A DNA stretch of 64,000 nt. Source: Rutpela maculata. Lineage: Eukaryota; Arthropoda; Insecta; Coleoptera; Cerambycidae. Below the pieces are notes generated by a model. The model was not told where the DNA came from and ran no database searches. It saw nothing but the letters and a program-made list of their open reading frames with translations. Every line of letters starts with the position of its first letter. Position 1 is the stretch's first letter. Location of the stretch: the NCBI GenBank assembly GCA_936432065.2, contig OW386285.2, positions 45,005,920 through 45,069,919 on the forward strand, written 5' to 3'. Made by a program: the position numbers and the translations under genes. Positions 34,781-45,460 of the stretch are shown piece after piece.

Positions 34781-34948
34781 GAGGGATTGACTGCCGGTAC
34801 GGTCTTTACTCTGGTTCTGAAGTCACTCTCCATTTGAGTGCCCTTCTGATAAGTAAGTATCGATAAGTACCGGTATAAAAGCCGATAATACAATAAATAT
34901 AAAATGGAAGTGTAGAAGTGATAAATCAAGCCTCTTTAAACAAATTTA

Positions 34949-35420
34949 TTGGAAAAACTGTGGACAAAGCAACATTTTTGCATAAAGAAAGATAAAATAA
35001 TGAACATCGCAACAATGACGAGGACTACAAAAATCGGTAACAGAAATGCAAACATCAATTCAAACCCACTATTTCGTCGGATAGTTTGTGCTGTAAAAAC
35101 TGACGAAGCCCTGAAATCCAGCTTGAAATACCAATTACCTTCACGACCCATATCTCCTTTGATGCCGTTTCACTGCGAAAAGAAAAAAATCCTCCTTGAT
35201 TGACATAATAAAAAAATGTTGCCCGAATACTGAGAAACTACCCGCATCGCTTTGTTTTGTTATAGACGGTGGTGACCTCTTGCATAGGGCAGTTTGGCTG
35301 AAACCTGCGTCAATTTCTCAAATTTGTGATAGCTACACCGACTACGAAGGAAGAAATTATGCCCATAGCACTGTTGCTTTTGACGGCTACACTGAAAGTG
35401 CGCACATCGCGCCAATATCT
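34949..35420 (+). pseudogene. N-terminal and nuclease-like part of a FEN1/XPG-like transposon-associated protein
   Basis: The first frame holds IATMTRTTKIGNRNANINS and NPLFRRIVCAVKTDEALKSS, a block I know from a multi-copy arthropod protein of unknown function. After a frameshift near 35190 the text reads LCFVIDGGDLLHRAVW and later STVAFDGYTESAH. IDGG.LLH followed by a V.FDGY motif about 40 residues later resembles the N-domain of FEN1/XPG-type 5' nucleases, where such Asp residues bind metal. The match stops near 35410, and what follows is unrelated. The complementary C-terminal half of this family is at 43849-45142. Confidence 0.65.
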
Positions 35421-35495
35421 TTTGGCATTGTTGACGGTCTCGGATGTCTAGGGTTGGGCAGGACTATCGCCTTTTACCCTAGTACATCGCTGTAG

Positions 35496-35934
35496 ACCTG
35501 GACCGGCCTCGTGCATGGCGGGCGAGTTTACTTTACATCAACCCCACTCACAAATGTGAACGGTGTGGATGATTTCGGCCCACCTCACCGGGTCCTGGCT
35601 TGTTGGACCTTGCTGGCTAAGGCCTTTATCTTCTGGCACTCTTCCGTCCTTGTGTTCTTTCTTCGCCAGCTTGTCACCCCGGGGGTACTCTTCTGTCTGT
35701 TCGGAAACTTTGAGGTATTTTTGGCAGGGATTGACTGCCGGTACGCAGAATGCCGATTGACATCCTGCCATCCGGATCATCGGTTAGGTAAGGATGAGCT
35801 ATGAAGCTCGAGGAACTGCTTTGGTAGCATTTTTGGTCTGCACGGAGCTAGGTGACTTCAGATGCCTTCAGGTACTGGACGGTATTCGCAGGGTAGTGGG
35901 TGGGTGGCTGGGTGATCGTCATGTCTCTTCTGCT
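35496..35934. other. GC-rich unassigned stretch
   Basis: Base composition is clearly richer in G and C than the surroundings. ORFs are open in several frames but none is recognised. GGGATTGACTGCCGGTAC at about 35727 also occurs at 34784, so the region may derive from a repeated or rearranged unit. Confidence 0.35.
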
Positions 35935-36221
35935 GCCAACTCTTCTAAACTGAGAGTTGGAAACAGTGTTTGACAAATTGCATAATTCGACATTTTTTAA
36001 ATATTGTAGACTACGAAACAACCTAATAAACATGATTTATATCTAATGGAAGTAGGTTTAACATTAAAGATAATGGAAACAATGTTATGATTATTATATT
36101 ATAGGTATTTAATTGTTGCAAAGTTTGAAAATTAGACAAGTTGGTCAACATGTGCACTGAATTACAGTGATACCAATCTAGACACTTTTTACCAAACTTT
36201 CTTTCTTGCAAATCGTCAATT
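35935..36221. mobile_element. Half copy of the 19978-20513 palindrome
   Basis: From GCCAACTCTTCTAAACTGAG to AATCGTCAAT this matches 20224-20513 with few differences. The left breakpoint coincides with the palindrome centre. Confidence 0.85.
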
Positions 36222-37153
36222 AGACCTAAAAAATTAACTTGCCTTCAAAAGAGTGCGAAGAGTATACTGTAGGTTGTGTAACAATTATGTGGTATTCAAA
36301 TATCAATCATAATAGTTGTACACGTAACATTTACTTGAAATAGTTCAATTTGTTATTAATTTAGTATTTTGATATAATTTAACGTATAAATAATAATTTG
36401 AACTTCCTGAAATTATTTTCAAAGATTAAATAAAACACGGCGTGTTTTAATTTTGGTTTTTCGCACACTTTTTAGTTGTTTAAACAAGGATTATAATGCA
36501 GGTATAATAAAAAAATATGTGTTGCCATTTTCGACATACAGGGTGTTTGGTAAGGCGATGCCAACCCTGAACAGGAAGGTAGTGGAGGTCATTACTAAGT
36601 TTAACTTTTCATATTCTGAAATATTTTTTTTCTTTATCCGAAATACATAAATTTCCAACAGAAAAAAATTCTGTCACCTATAAAAAAAGTGACATTTATT
36701 AGAAGGAAATTGTAATGGTAATTAAAGGTGTCGATTTTCGAAGCCTTACAAAATTTTTTTAAAAAAGTCATCTAGATCTGGCTGCTGGTTTCCGGGTCAT
36801 CTAGATATTCCAATTACTTTTAAAACTTCTCTATTGTGTCCTCTTTAAGTGGCTGTATCATACATATCATCAAGTTTTACCAGTCACTAAAAATAGAAGA
36901 TTATCAATCAGTAATAATCTTTCATTTAATCAAAAATTAAATATGCGCGTTTTTTCAACAAAAACAAAGCTATCGTTTCAAAAACAGTCAGAACCAGTCA
37001 TTTGTTTGTTAGTAATATTACTGACAGCTGTCAACGCGCACACTTTCGTGTTTCTTGTGTTTTTAACGAAGTTTATAGCTATCCACAATGTTGTGTCATT
37101 TTGTACTGATAATTTGTTTTAGGTTTCTGATATATTGAGTAAAATTAATTTCA

Positions 37154-38160
37154 ATGACTACTTTTAGTAACCAAGAGTATGCTGACATATTCTTTTACTA
37201 TGGCAAAGCAGATGGGAATGCTTACCTTGCCGCAAGATTGTATTATGAACGATTTCATTCACGTAGAAAGACTCCAGATCCGCGTGGATTCTCAGCAACA
37301 CTTATCGCCGAATGGCAGAAGCAGGTAATTTACATCAAAATGAGCCTGCTGCAGGATCTGCACACCATCACCCCGAAGATGACGAAAGTATTCTAGCCGC
37401 ATTTACTGCGTTAGAAAAGTGGCACAGCAACTTGGATTGCCCATTTGGAGGATTTGGTCAATAATGAATACATAAAAGAAACATCCTTACCATTATACTT
37501 CAGTACAGGGCCTCGAAAAGGGCGACCCTGTACGAAGAATAGCATTTTGTCGCTTTTGATTGAATGCTGATATTCAGGACCCCCATTACTTAAAATCTAT
37601 TCTATGGACGGATGAATAAAAATTCTCCCGAGAAGGCTTAACCAATTTTTACAATCTCCATTATTGGGCGGACAAGGGCGACAACCCGCAAATGAAGAAA
37701 CAAACTTCATTTCAGAATAAGATTAATGTCAATGTTTGGATGGGTGTAATTGCTGGACATGTCATTGGGCCTACTAGATAACCTGAACGGAGACGCTTAC
37801 CTCGACTTCTTGCAGAACGATCTTCCTTTACTCCTGGAAAATCTGCCAATTAACCTTCGGTACCGTATAATTTTCCAAAACGACGGATGCCCAGCTCACT
37901 ACCGCTTGACAGTCCGCCAATTCTTAAATCGAACATATCCCGATCGGTGGATTGGGCGTAATGGACCTATTCGGCCGTCCTGCAAGGTCCCCAGATTTAA
38001 CCCCACTGGACTATTACCATATTACGTATGGGGTATGATGAAGCAACTTGTGTACAATGAGGAAATACAAAGCCGTGTTCAACTAGTAGCAAAAATAGAG
38101 GGAACCGCTCTACAACTGCGACAAGGAATAAGATTAAGGCAACCCAAGGAACAATTTTAG
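37154..38160 (+). pseudogene. DUF4817-type head plus DDE transposase remnant
   Basis: The first frame reads NQEYADIFFYYGKADGNAYL and ARLYYERFHSRRKTPDPRGF, the helix-turn-helix head called DUF4817 in arthropod transposases. Around 37600-37680 another frame has TDE followed by a stop and FSREGLTNFYNLHYWA, matching the first catalytic Asp region. From about 37770 the text reads LNGDAYLDFLQNDLP and IIFQNDGCPAHYRLTV, with the second Asp in NDG and PAH, then NRTYPDRWIGRNGP. The third-Asp motif SPDLTPLDYY appears only in a shifted frame near 37985. Several stops and frameshifts inactivate it. Confidence 0.88.
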
Positions 38161-39000
38161 TTTCTTAAATGTATACAAGGGTGCTATAAAACTATTTATA
38201 AAATGCCTTAAAAAATCTATTTTGCTGTAACAATATCCTTAATACCATCATAAAGCGACTAGTAGACTAAAAGAGTCTACCCTTATGAAGGTTGTTAAGG
38301 CCTTTTTAAATTCCATCATAAAACTCCTTACTGAGGCATGGTGCTGCTCTTGAAAACCTTGTTCGGACCGTTTTAAAACCTTTATTAAAACCTATTTTAA
38401 AGCTGTCAGAAGCTTTTCTATTAGCTTCCTGCATTTCTAGAAAACACCTAGAAGGCTACCTTAAAACTGGTTTTTAAAACTCTTATAAGTCCATGTTAGA
38501 ACTGAGAAGCTATAAGAATGACCACGAAGGAATCCAAATAATTTTATTATTGCATTTATTTTTTCTAAACTGATTTAAGCAAACACACCATCAGACTTAT
38601 TGAAGGTAAAATGGAATTTGAAATGTATAAAGCGTAGAGCACTATAACCTCTCTAAGGCCGATTTAAAAGGTAATAAAAAGCCATCAGGTATGACAAAAA
38701 AAATTAAAACCAACGGCAGTTTATCGTTAAAACTACATAAGAAAGGCCCAAAAAACAAGAGCCCCTCAGAAATAATAATGATTTTAATATCCATACAAAA
38801 TTTGCATAGACACACGTAATCAGCAAGTTTAAAAAAGTGGGCTGCTTCTCGGTTCCCACGGTAATTTTCAGTCGTTTCTTGTAATTCTACCTTAATTTGC
38901 TAACGAAAAAGTGATAATTATTGATAATTATAATTGTGAGATTGACCTTGAATATTTTTATATAACAAGAAAAACATGGAAACCTAATTGTCATTTTACA
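38161..39000. other. Non-coding interior of the 5.3 kb transposon
   Basis: No gene. Motifs of the AAAACCTT/AAGGCCTTT type are dense here and again at 40200-40680, possibly subterminal repeats of another nested element. Confidence 0.4.
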
Positions 39001-39008
39001 GTCCTCTC

Positions 39009-39770
39009 CAGTGTTGCCAGGTCTAGTGAAATTTCACTAGATCTGGTGATTTTTTTTAAATCTAGTGATTTAGTGAAAACTTTTATGAAAATTCCCATTT
39101 TTAATGATTTTTCAATCATCCAATTTATTGCCCTCTACTGGTAGGTAGACAAACATTAAATTCAAGTTGCGATCCATTTAATACAAAACTGTTTACGTTA
39201 ATCGCTACCACGGTCAGTAAATTCTACGGTTACCTCGATCAGCAGCTCTTAGACGAGAGAGACGCGCGGAGCGGGGAATCGAATGAAAGAGTCGGACATA
39301 TCTGATTTCCGTGCAAAAGACACAGACAAAGATGCCTGTAGTGTCTACAGCTGACGTAGGCTGTAGACCCTAACAGAATATATTTCATTCGATTCCCCGC
39401 TCCGCGCGTCTCTCTCGTCTAAAAGCTGCTAATTGAGGTAACCGTATAGTTTATTGACCGTAAATCACTACAATCGAATAGCCTGGGCTCGTTGCCCTCT
39501 AGCGTCTCGTAGACAAACAGTACTTTCTAGTTACAAACCATTTAATACAATACAGAGTACGAAGTCTGGCAACGAAATAATCAGATAGAGGACGCTCAAA
39601 GCTATGCTGTGCTCAGAGAGCTCAAGAAAATTACGTGCCCTACAGACACTGCAACTTTTGAAAATTAAATATGAGAGCTTCAACTTCAAATCTAGTGAAA
39701 TTTTAGTAAGATTTAATAACTTTTTAAAGCGTCGTCTGATAACTTTTAAAATTTTTATCTGGCAACACTG
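39009..39770. mobile_element. hAT-type MITE with perfect 8-bp target duplication
   Basis: The ends are CAGTGTTGCCAG and inverse CTGGCAACACTG. GTCCTCTC flanks both sides (39001-39008 and 39771-39778). A 12-bp TIR starting CAG and an 8-bp duplication are the hAT signature. The outer parts are rich in TCTAGTGA. A second, GC-rich inverted repeat sits inside at 39212-39459. Confidence 0.9.
39212..39459. repeat. GC-rich inverted repeat nested in the hAT MITE
   Basis: Arms of about 75 bp share ACGAGAGAGACGCGCGGAGC, GGGGAATCGAATGAAA and CGGTTACCTC. The spacer is about 100 bp and includes CTGTAGTGTCTACAG. Confidence 0.85.
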
Positions 39771-39778
39771 GTCCTCTC

Positions 39779-40785
39779 ATTAAACTATATATTCTAATAA
39801 TGGTAATGACCTAGAACATTTACTCTAAATGAAGCCCTTTTAGTCTTTTTGTATATTATCACAAATAACCCCTTCCTTACAAAAATGCAAATGCACTTGG
39901 CGAAGATCACATGGACTTGATAAAAGCTGTAATAAAATGTTTGGGACGTTGACATTTGATACAAAAAACTTAAAACTTAACCTCAAAATAATTTGTATGT
40001 GTGTGTGTTTTAACAGTCCTTTTAAAAAGGGAACTCTTTTTTATTTTCTTCCACCTTTCCAAAAAAGACTTAATTACACATCAGTAAGTCGTAAAATGCT
40101 TTTATTTAACACACACACACACACATGCATCAACGACACTTCAGGCAGATATATTGTTTATCATTTTTATAATAAATGTTTTATTGAGGTTTTGGAAAGT
40201 GTTTTATGGAATTAATTTGCCTTTTAGATTTATAGAGGCCTTTTTTCTTAATAACGGTTTCATCACAACATTTATCAAGGATTTTTAAGAGTCTAGTCTT
40301 GTAATGGCCTTTAATAAGTACTAATAGGCATTGAAAATGTCTAGTTTTAAAAAGGATTTAAAATGCATTTATTGCAAATATGTTAAAACCATAAAGAATA
40401 ATTTAAAGCCTCTTTAAATCTAAATGGAATTTAAGACGTTCATAAAACTAATTAGCTTTATGGGGAGTTTTATGTAGGTTATGATAAATCCATTACAAAT
40501 ACATATTATCCTAGAAGCAAATTAGCTTTATAATTAGGTCTTACAGAATGCTTTAAAACTTACTATTAAGAGCAAGTATACTTGAAGCCTAAAAGGCCTT
40601 AACTACAACATCAATAAAGCACATGACTATTTCCTAACCCTGATAAACCTTTCTTAAAACTTCCTCAGGTCCAAATGACTTTTAAATTGTTCCTTGGGAA
40701 CTGCTGTTGAAATTAGAAGACGGGAGAGGAAATGCATTAGAAATAACTCATTTTGGACACCAAAAATAATTTTGTTCTCAAATTG
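39779..40785. other. Non-coding interior of the 5.3 kb transposon
   Basis: It contains short GT (about 40000) and CA (about 40113-40130) microsatellites that are inverted relative to each other, and AAAGGCCTTT-type motifs. No gene. Confidence 0.4.
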
Positions 40786-40789
40786 TAAT

Positions 40790-41472
40790 TTTACTTCCAC
40801 ATCCAGTGGAAGTATAGTAATGACAAAAAAAATTAGAACATTTTTATTCAAATAGGCTTAAAATGATATGAAACGTCGAAATTTTAAGTTTGAGCGAAAA
40901 AAAAAAATTCTGTCTGTCTGTCGGTCCGTCTGTAACTTTTTTGTGCGTACGATTACTCTGGAACCGTTTAAGATATTGACTTGAAATTTGGTACACGTAT
41001 ATACTTTAACGGGAGCTGGAACAAGATTATATTTTCATCTTATTCCGTCGAACGGTTGGGAGGTGAATTGGGATAAATGGGGAGTAAATAGGTAAATCAA
41101 GCAGGTAAGACTCCATAAAACTGGCATTTAGTATATACAAGAGAAGCTAATGTCTCAAAATTTTTTTTGGCATTAGCCACCCCCATTACCACCCTCACCC
41201 GATTATTTAAGGGGATGGAAAAGAATGTGATTTAGTGTATGTACAAGAACCAAAAACCTCAAAATATTTTTTTACTTCGTCCACCTCCACTGCCACTCCT
41301 TATCACCACCCCCACCCCATTACCGATGTGGAATATCGTTTTATGGGTTTTCGGGGTAGACGATTTCAAGTATTATATTATTAAAGTTCCATAAGCTAAC
41401 ATACAATTTTTGTTCGTTTTGAGAGACTTGGATAGAAAATCTAGATGTGGAAGTAGTGATTCCTTGGGCAGC
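40790..41472 (+). mobile_element. Helentron-like (HINE-type) element, near full-length copy
   Basis: It begins with the hairpin ACTTCCACATCCAGTGGAAGT, then GAAACGTCGAAATTTTAAG, a GTCT/GTCC tract at 40910-40931, CCACC-rich blocks, and the inverted ATCTAGATGTGGAAGTAGTG. It ends TTCCTTGGGCAGC. It lies at the inner edge of the right TIR of the 5.3 kb transposon and is therefore younger than it. Confidence 0.75.
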
Positions 41473-41859
41473 GGTTTTTGTTTTAAATAAAGTTTTTTGA
41501 AATTATAGCTTTGTTTTTGTTGAAAGAACGCGCATATTTAATTTCTGTTTAAGTGAAAAATTATTGCCGTTTATTTTTAGTGACTGGTAAAACTTGATGG
41601 TATTGCCACTTAAAGAGGATACAATAGAGAAGCTTAAAAGAAATTGTATTATCTAGATGACTTTTTTTTATAAATTTTGTAATACTTCGAAAATCGACAT
41701 AAGTGATAAAATATGGAGATTTTTTAATAAAAGTACAAAATCAGCAGTATAAAAAACCGTAGAACATTTTTCATATAGGTATGCTTGGTCATATAGATGC
41801 CCAATGACCTCTAGATCCCTCAGGGTCGGGATCGCCTAACCAAACACCCTGTATACCGT

Positions 41860-43450
41860 GGAAGTTACTGCCAATGCTGCCATCTAAGAACAAACTGTTA
41901 AAATGTATTTTGGCGCGCACGTTACAAACAGAAAGCGTCTTGGCATGCACGTGAAGGTCAGTTATCTACTCACAGATGGCGCAACAACGGGAATGAATCC
42001 CATCTCGTGTCAATCAATATTTCCGTTGCAGAACTCCGACCCAAGACGGTTCGTGAGTGTATAAAATATCATAATTTTATGAACAGATCTGAAGCCTTTG
42101 GTAGGTTCTAAAATAGTAAAATTAAATTTACGGCATAAATAGATATATTTGCAGTGTCGTACCCAATTAAATAAATAATGAAAAATAAAAATATCAGTTA
42201 CCGTCGAATGTTACGCCCTTGGCGAGGGTTATAAATTTATCAAGTCCAAATCACGTGCACACCTAGCAACCAATACGAGTTCATATTGTATTACAACACT
42301 TTTAGTCAGAGAAACGTCACAAAAGTGAAGTACTTAAAGAGCAAGTGTCTGTGTTAGTTATTATTGTCAATAAATTAACCAAAACATTAATTGAGGTAGG
42401 TGAGATATTTAGAAAAATTGTACTTTTTGGTAATCGCATTCTGCATATTGAATTTGGGGTGTTGTCATTCAAGGGCTATAAGTTGAAGCCGAAAAATCAA
42501 TATCTTCTTGGTACCTGAGTATTGAATTACTTACCTAAGTAAAGTTTTATGTAAGAACAATTGAAATATTTTGTATTCAATTCAGAAGAAGATTTAATAT
42601 TATAATAATGTCTAAATTAAATAGATAATACTGTTTTATATCAAACTGCGATTTTAGCAGCTGGAAAAACTGGTTTTAATCTAAGATCAGACCAATTATT
42701 CAATTGAATCTGTTTTCTTAAATATGATACGAGTTTCCTTTATGTTATTAAGTACTGTTATTTATTTAACTTATAGTCATGGGACTTAAACATGCTAAAA
42801 TTTTGTAATTTTGCATGTACCCGCTAAATGTTTATAAGTTGTTAGCTTAGCTGAATGTGCTTTTTATGCATGATATCGAGTCTAATTTTATATACTTCTA
42901 TATTTACTGTAGGTACCTATCTATATTATATTTTTCCTGAATATTTTTTATGTTTTTATATCCATTGTAGTGAAATGGTAAAGGTGTTGAAAATAAATAC
43001 GTAAAATGGTACGGTACTGTAGTTGTAAGATTTTATGTGGGTGTATAACCATTTTACAATAAAACCTTGGAGTTGGCGTTTTTTGAAGAATGATAATTAA
43101 ATAGTTCGTTCTAAATGCACTTATTCTGTTTACCTAAGTGCTTGCTCCTGGGCAATATTTTAATATAGGTACCTATATCCTACCTATAGTTTCAGATTAC
43201 TGAATAATTTTACCGTTATCTATTAATGTTAATAACTATAAAATATTTGAAATATTAGACACACAAACTTAATAATTAAAAAGAAGTACTTAGTTTAAAT
43301 AATCAGTAAAATGGGTATTTAATTACCTACTTAGATATATCTATTACAGCTCTTTATGACTCATCTACTTAGTTTTACTGAGTCCATTACCTGGTTGGTA
43401 TGCAACCATTAATACTAGTATATTTAGTTCTATTTTCCTGGAGCCTTTCA
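41860..43450. other. AT-rich stretch without a recognisable gene
   Basis: Around 41880-42040 composition is more balanced, but no ORF is convincing. A possible splice donor (GAGGTAGGTGAG) at about 42393 follows a non-coding stretch; nothing supports a transcript. Repeats of TACCTACCTA type occur around 42900-43400. Confidence 0.35.
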
Positions 43451-43454
43451 ATGT

Positions 43455-45419
43455 TAGCCCAGTGACTTTAGTCAAAAAAAAAACGCCAAACTTCTAAAAA
43501 AAAATCCAACCGAAGATTTTCCAGCCAAGATTCTCTTTATTTTGGCGTTACAAATAATTTCTCAAAAGTCCATAAAGCCAACTGGACGGCTACAAAAGTT
43601 ACAGAAGGTCAAATGTCACGAAAATCAGTCTTTCTCAAATATCTCGTAAATTATCGGTTTTACGTTAATTTTGGCTATTATATAAAATTTGTTCGTGAGA
43701 TAAATCTGCTTAAAAAAGGTTCTATACAAAATTTCTTTAGAACCAAGAGTTTTCGAGATATTAGGCTGAGAAGCTTCGAAGTAAAGTGCATGCGCAACTA
43801 TTCTATAGTGGTGTATATAGCTAATATGAAATAAATAGTAGTAAAATTACGTATATTATCGACGGAGGCTTTCTTCTCCATCGTGTTATTTGGCAAAAAG
43901 ACTCAACTTTCGGTTGTGTTATTGATCAGTACATTAATTATCTTTTAAATCATTATGGGATTAATATAGTCGTCATATTCGATGGCTATAGTGACAATAG
44001 TAAAAATACTAAAGCAATGGAGCAACTTCGACGTATGAAAATAACTCAAAAATCCACTGTTATGCTTTTCGAAGAGACAACGCCATAGCTTCTAATCAAC
44101 AACAATTCTTGTCCAATAAATTGAATAAAAATAGATTTATTTCTTTACTAATGACCAAATTAGAAATGTACAAAATTAATAGCATACAAGCACCGGATGA
44201 TGCTGATGTTTTAATCATAGAAACAGCTTTGAAGTATTCAATTAAGCGCACTACAGTTGTTGAAGAAGATATTGATCTCTTCAATTATGAAGAGATCAAT
44301 AACCTTCTTAAAATCATTTAATAGGACGCACTCCGATAAATCACAATATCCATTTTCTTAAACCCGGAAAAGGAAACGTCCAATCGAAGATCTACAATTC
44401 CTAGGCAATCTAGAAGTATGTAGAATGTAGAGAACACATTCTATTTTTACATGCCGTTAGTGGTTGCGATACCACTAGTGTTTTATTTAGAACAGGAAAA
44501 ATAAACGCATTTAAAATATTACAAAAAAGACCAGATTTATAGGAAGCATTGGCGGCATTCAACAGAAAACAGTTCGAAAAATTTGCTAATAAATACCTAG
44601 TGGTACAATGTTTATTTTAGCTATGTACGGAGCTACAAAAGAGGTTTCAATTGATAATTATAGATATTTTAATTTTGCAAAATGCACTAGACTAAATAAG
44701 CCTGTGCAATTGTCGCCACTTCCACCCACAGCAGCAGCTACTCAACAACATCTATTCAGGGTATATTACCAGGTGCAAACTTGACTGGGAAAAGATTTAG
44801 ACCCTTAGCAATTTAAATAATTTAAATAATAATTTATTAGAGCCAACAATTACTCTGATTCCTCCTGCACCAGATGAACTTCTCAATTCAATTTTCTGCA
44901 ATTGCACAAAAGGTTGTGGTATCAATTGTGGATGCAGAAAAATAGGATTGCCATGTTCCGTAGTGTGGGGCTCTTGTCGGGGCCAGTGTCTCAATACGAT
45001 GTCCGAGGATACAACCGTTGAATCTGAGTTCAACGACGATGAAGCTGACCTCATTTCGTTATTTTTCGCTGAGATCATTGTTGATGAAGATGAAAATATT
45101 GAAGAAGTGGAAATAGAAGAGATAGACGAAGGCGAAGAATAAGAAGTCAGCAAAGACATACATTCATCAACAAAATTATAACTTGTAACCCATTAATTAG
45201 GCTTACAGAGAGACATCTTAAAAAACCTATCTCAAATACTATTGGTTCTACGTAAATTTTGTATAGGATCTTTTTTTGCACCTTCTGTAACTTTTGTAGC
45301 TGTCCAGTTCGCTTTATGTACTTTTGAGAAATTATTTGTGACTCCAAAATAAAGAGAATCCCGTTGGAAAATCTTCAGTTGGATTTTTTTAGAGGTTCAT
45401 GTATAAAATGACTGGGCTA
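43455..45419 (+). mobile_element. Long-TIR transposon carrying a FEN1/XPG-like nuclease gene
   Basis: The ends are TAGCCCAGT and inverse ACTGGGCTA, flanked by TGT on both sides. The TIRs extend over 200 bp and share CCAACTGAAGATTTTCC-like text, GATTCTCTTTATTTTGG, ACAAATAATTTCTCAAAAGT and GCTACAAAAGTTACAGAAGG. The left TIR has about 100 extra bases. The only gene content is the nuclease-like pseudogene. No DDE transposase motif was seen. Confidence 0.75.
43849..45142 (+). pseudogene. FEN1/XPG-like nuclease plus Cys-rich C-terminus (transposon-associated)
   Basis: The first frame reads TYIIDGGFLLHRVIW and VVIFDGYSDNSKNTKAMEQL followed by RRM. This copies the spacing of the FEN1/XPG N-domain, where Asp is followed by VFDG, Lys and paired Arg. 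After a frameshift near 44080 comes QFLSNKLNKNRFISLL and APDDADVLIIETAL, then VVEEDIDLF, like the XPG I-motif with paired acidic residues. Further on are ILFLHAVSGCDTTSVLF and, from about 44850, PPAPDELLNSIFCNCTKGC and GCRKIGLPCS, a Cys-rich C-terminus, then an acidic tail to a TAA at 45140-45142. It has several frameshifts. From memory the same order occurs in a multi-copy arthropod protein of unknown function. The N-terminal part is missing; compare 34949-35420. Confidence 0.8.
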
Positions 45420-45460
45420 TGTCGACGAATTGCTGTCTTTATAAAAAAAATAATTAAAAA

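Larger units (their letters stand above)
36539..41853 (+). mobile_element. Mariner-like transposon, 5.3 kb, with long TIRs and nested insertions
   Basis: The left end TACAGGGTGTTTGGTAAGGC and the inverted right end TACAGGGTGTTTGGTTAGGC are flanked by TA. The TIRs extend about 370-450 bp (left to about 36988, right from about 41487), sharing blocks such as AATATGCGCGTT and ACCAGTCACTAAAAATA. A decayed transposase lies at 37154-38160. A hAT MITE (39009-39770) and a Helentron-like copy (40790-41472) are nested inside. Confidence 0.75.

Noticed and set aside
34870..34885. TATAAAAGCC as a promoter for the FEN-like fragment downstream.
   Set aside because: TATA-like strings are frequent in AT-rich DNA, and the fragment downstream is a truncated pseudogene with no mapped start.
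42200..42405. Possible non-coding first exon or promoter with a GAGGTAGGTGAG donor.
   Set aside because: No TATA box, ORF or conservation supports it, and a single donor-like match is expected by chance.
45147..45347. Minus-strand ORF rich in Lys and Gln near the right TIR of the nuclease-bearing element.
   Set aside because: It lies within the TIR, and its inverse counterpart in the left TIR is not open, so it is a shadow.
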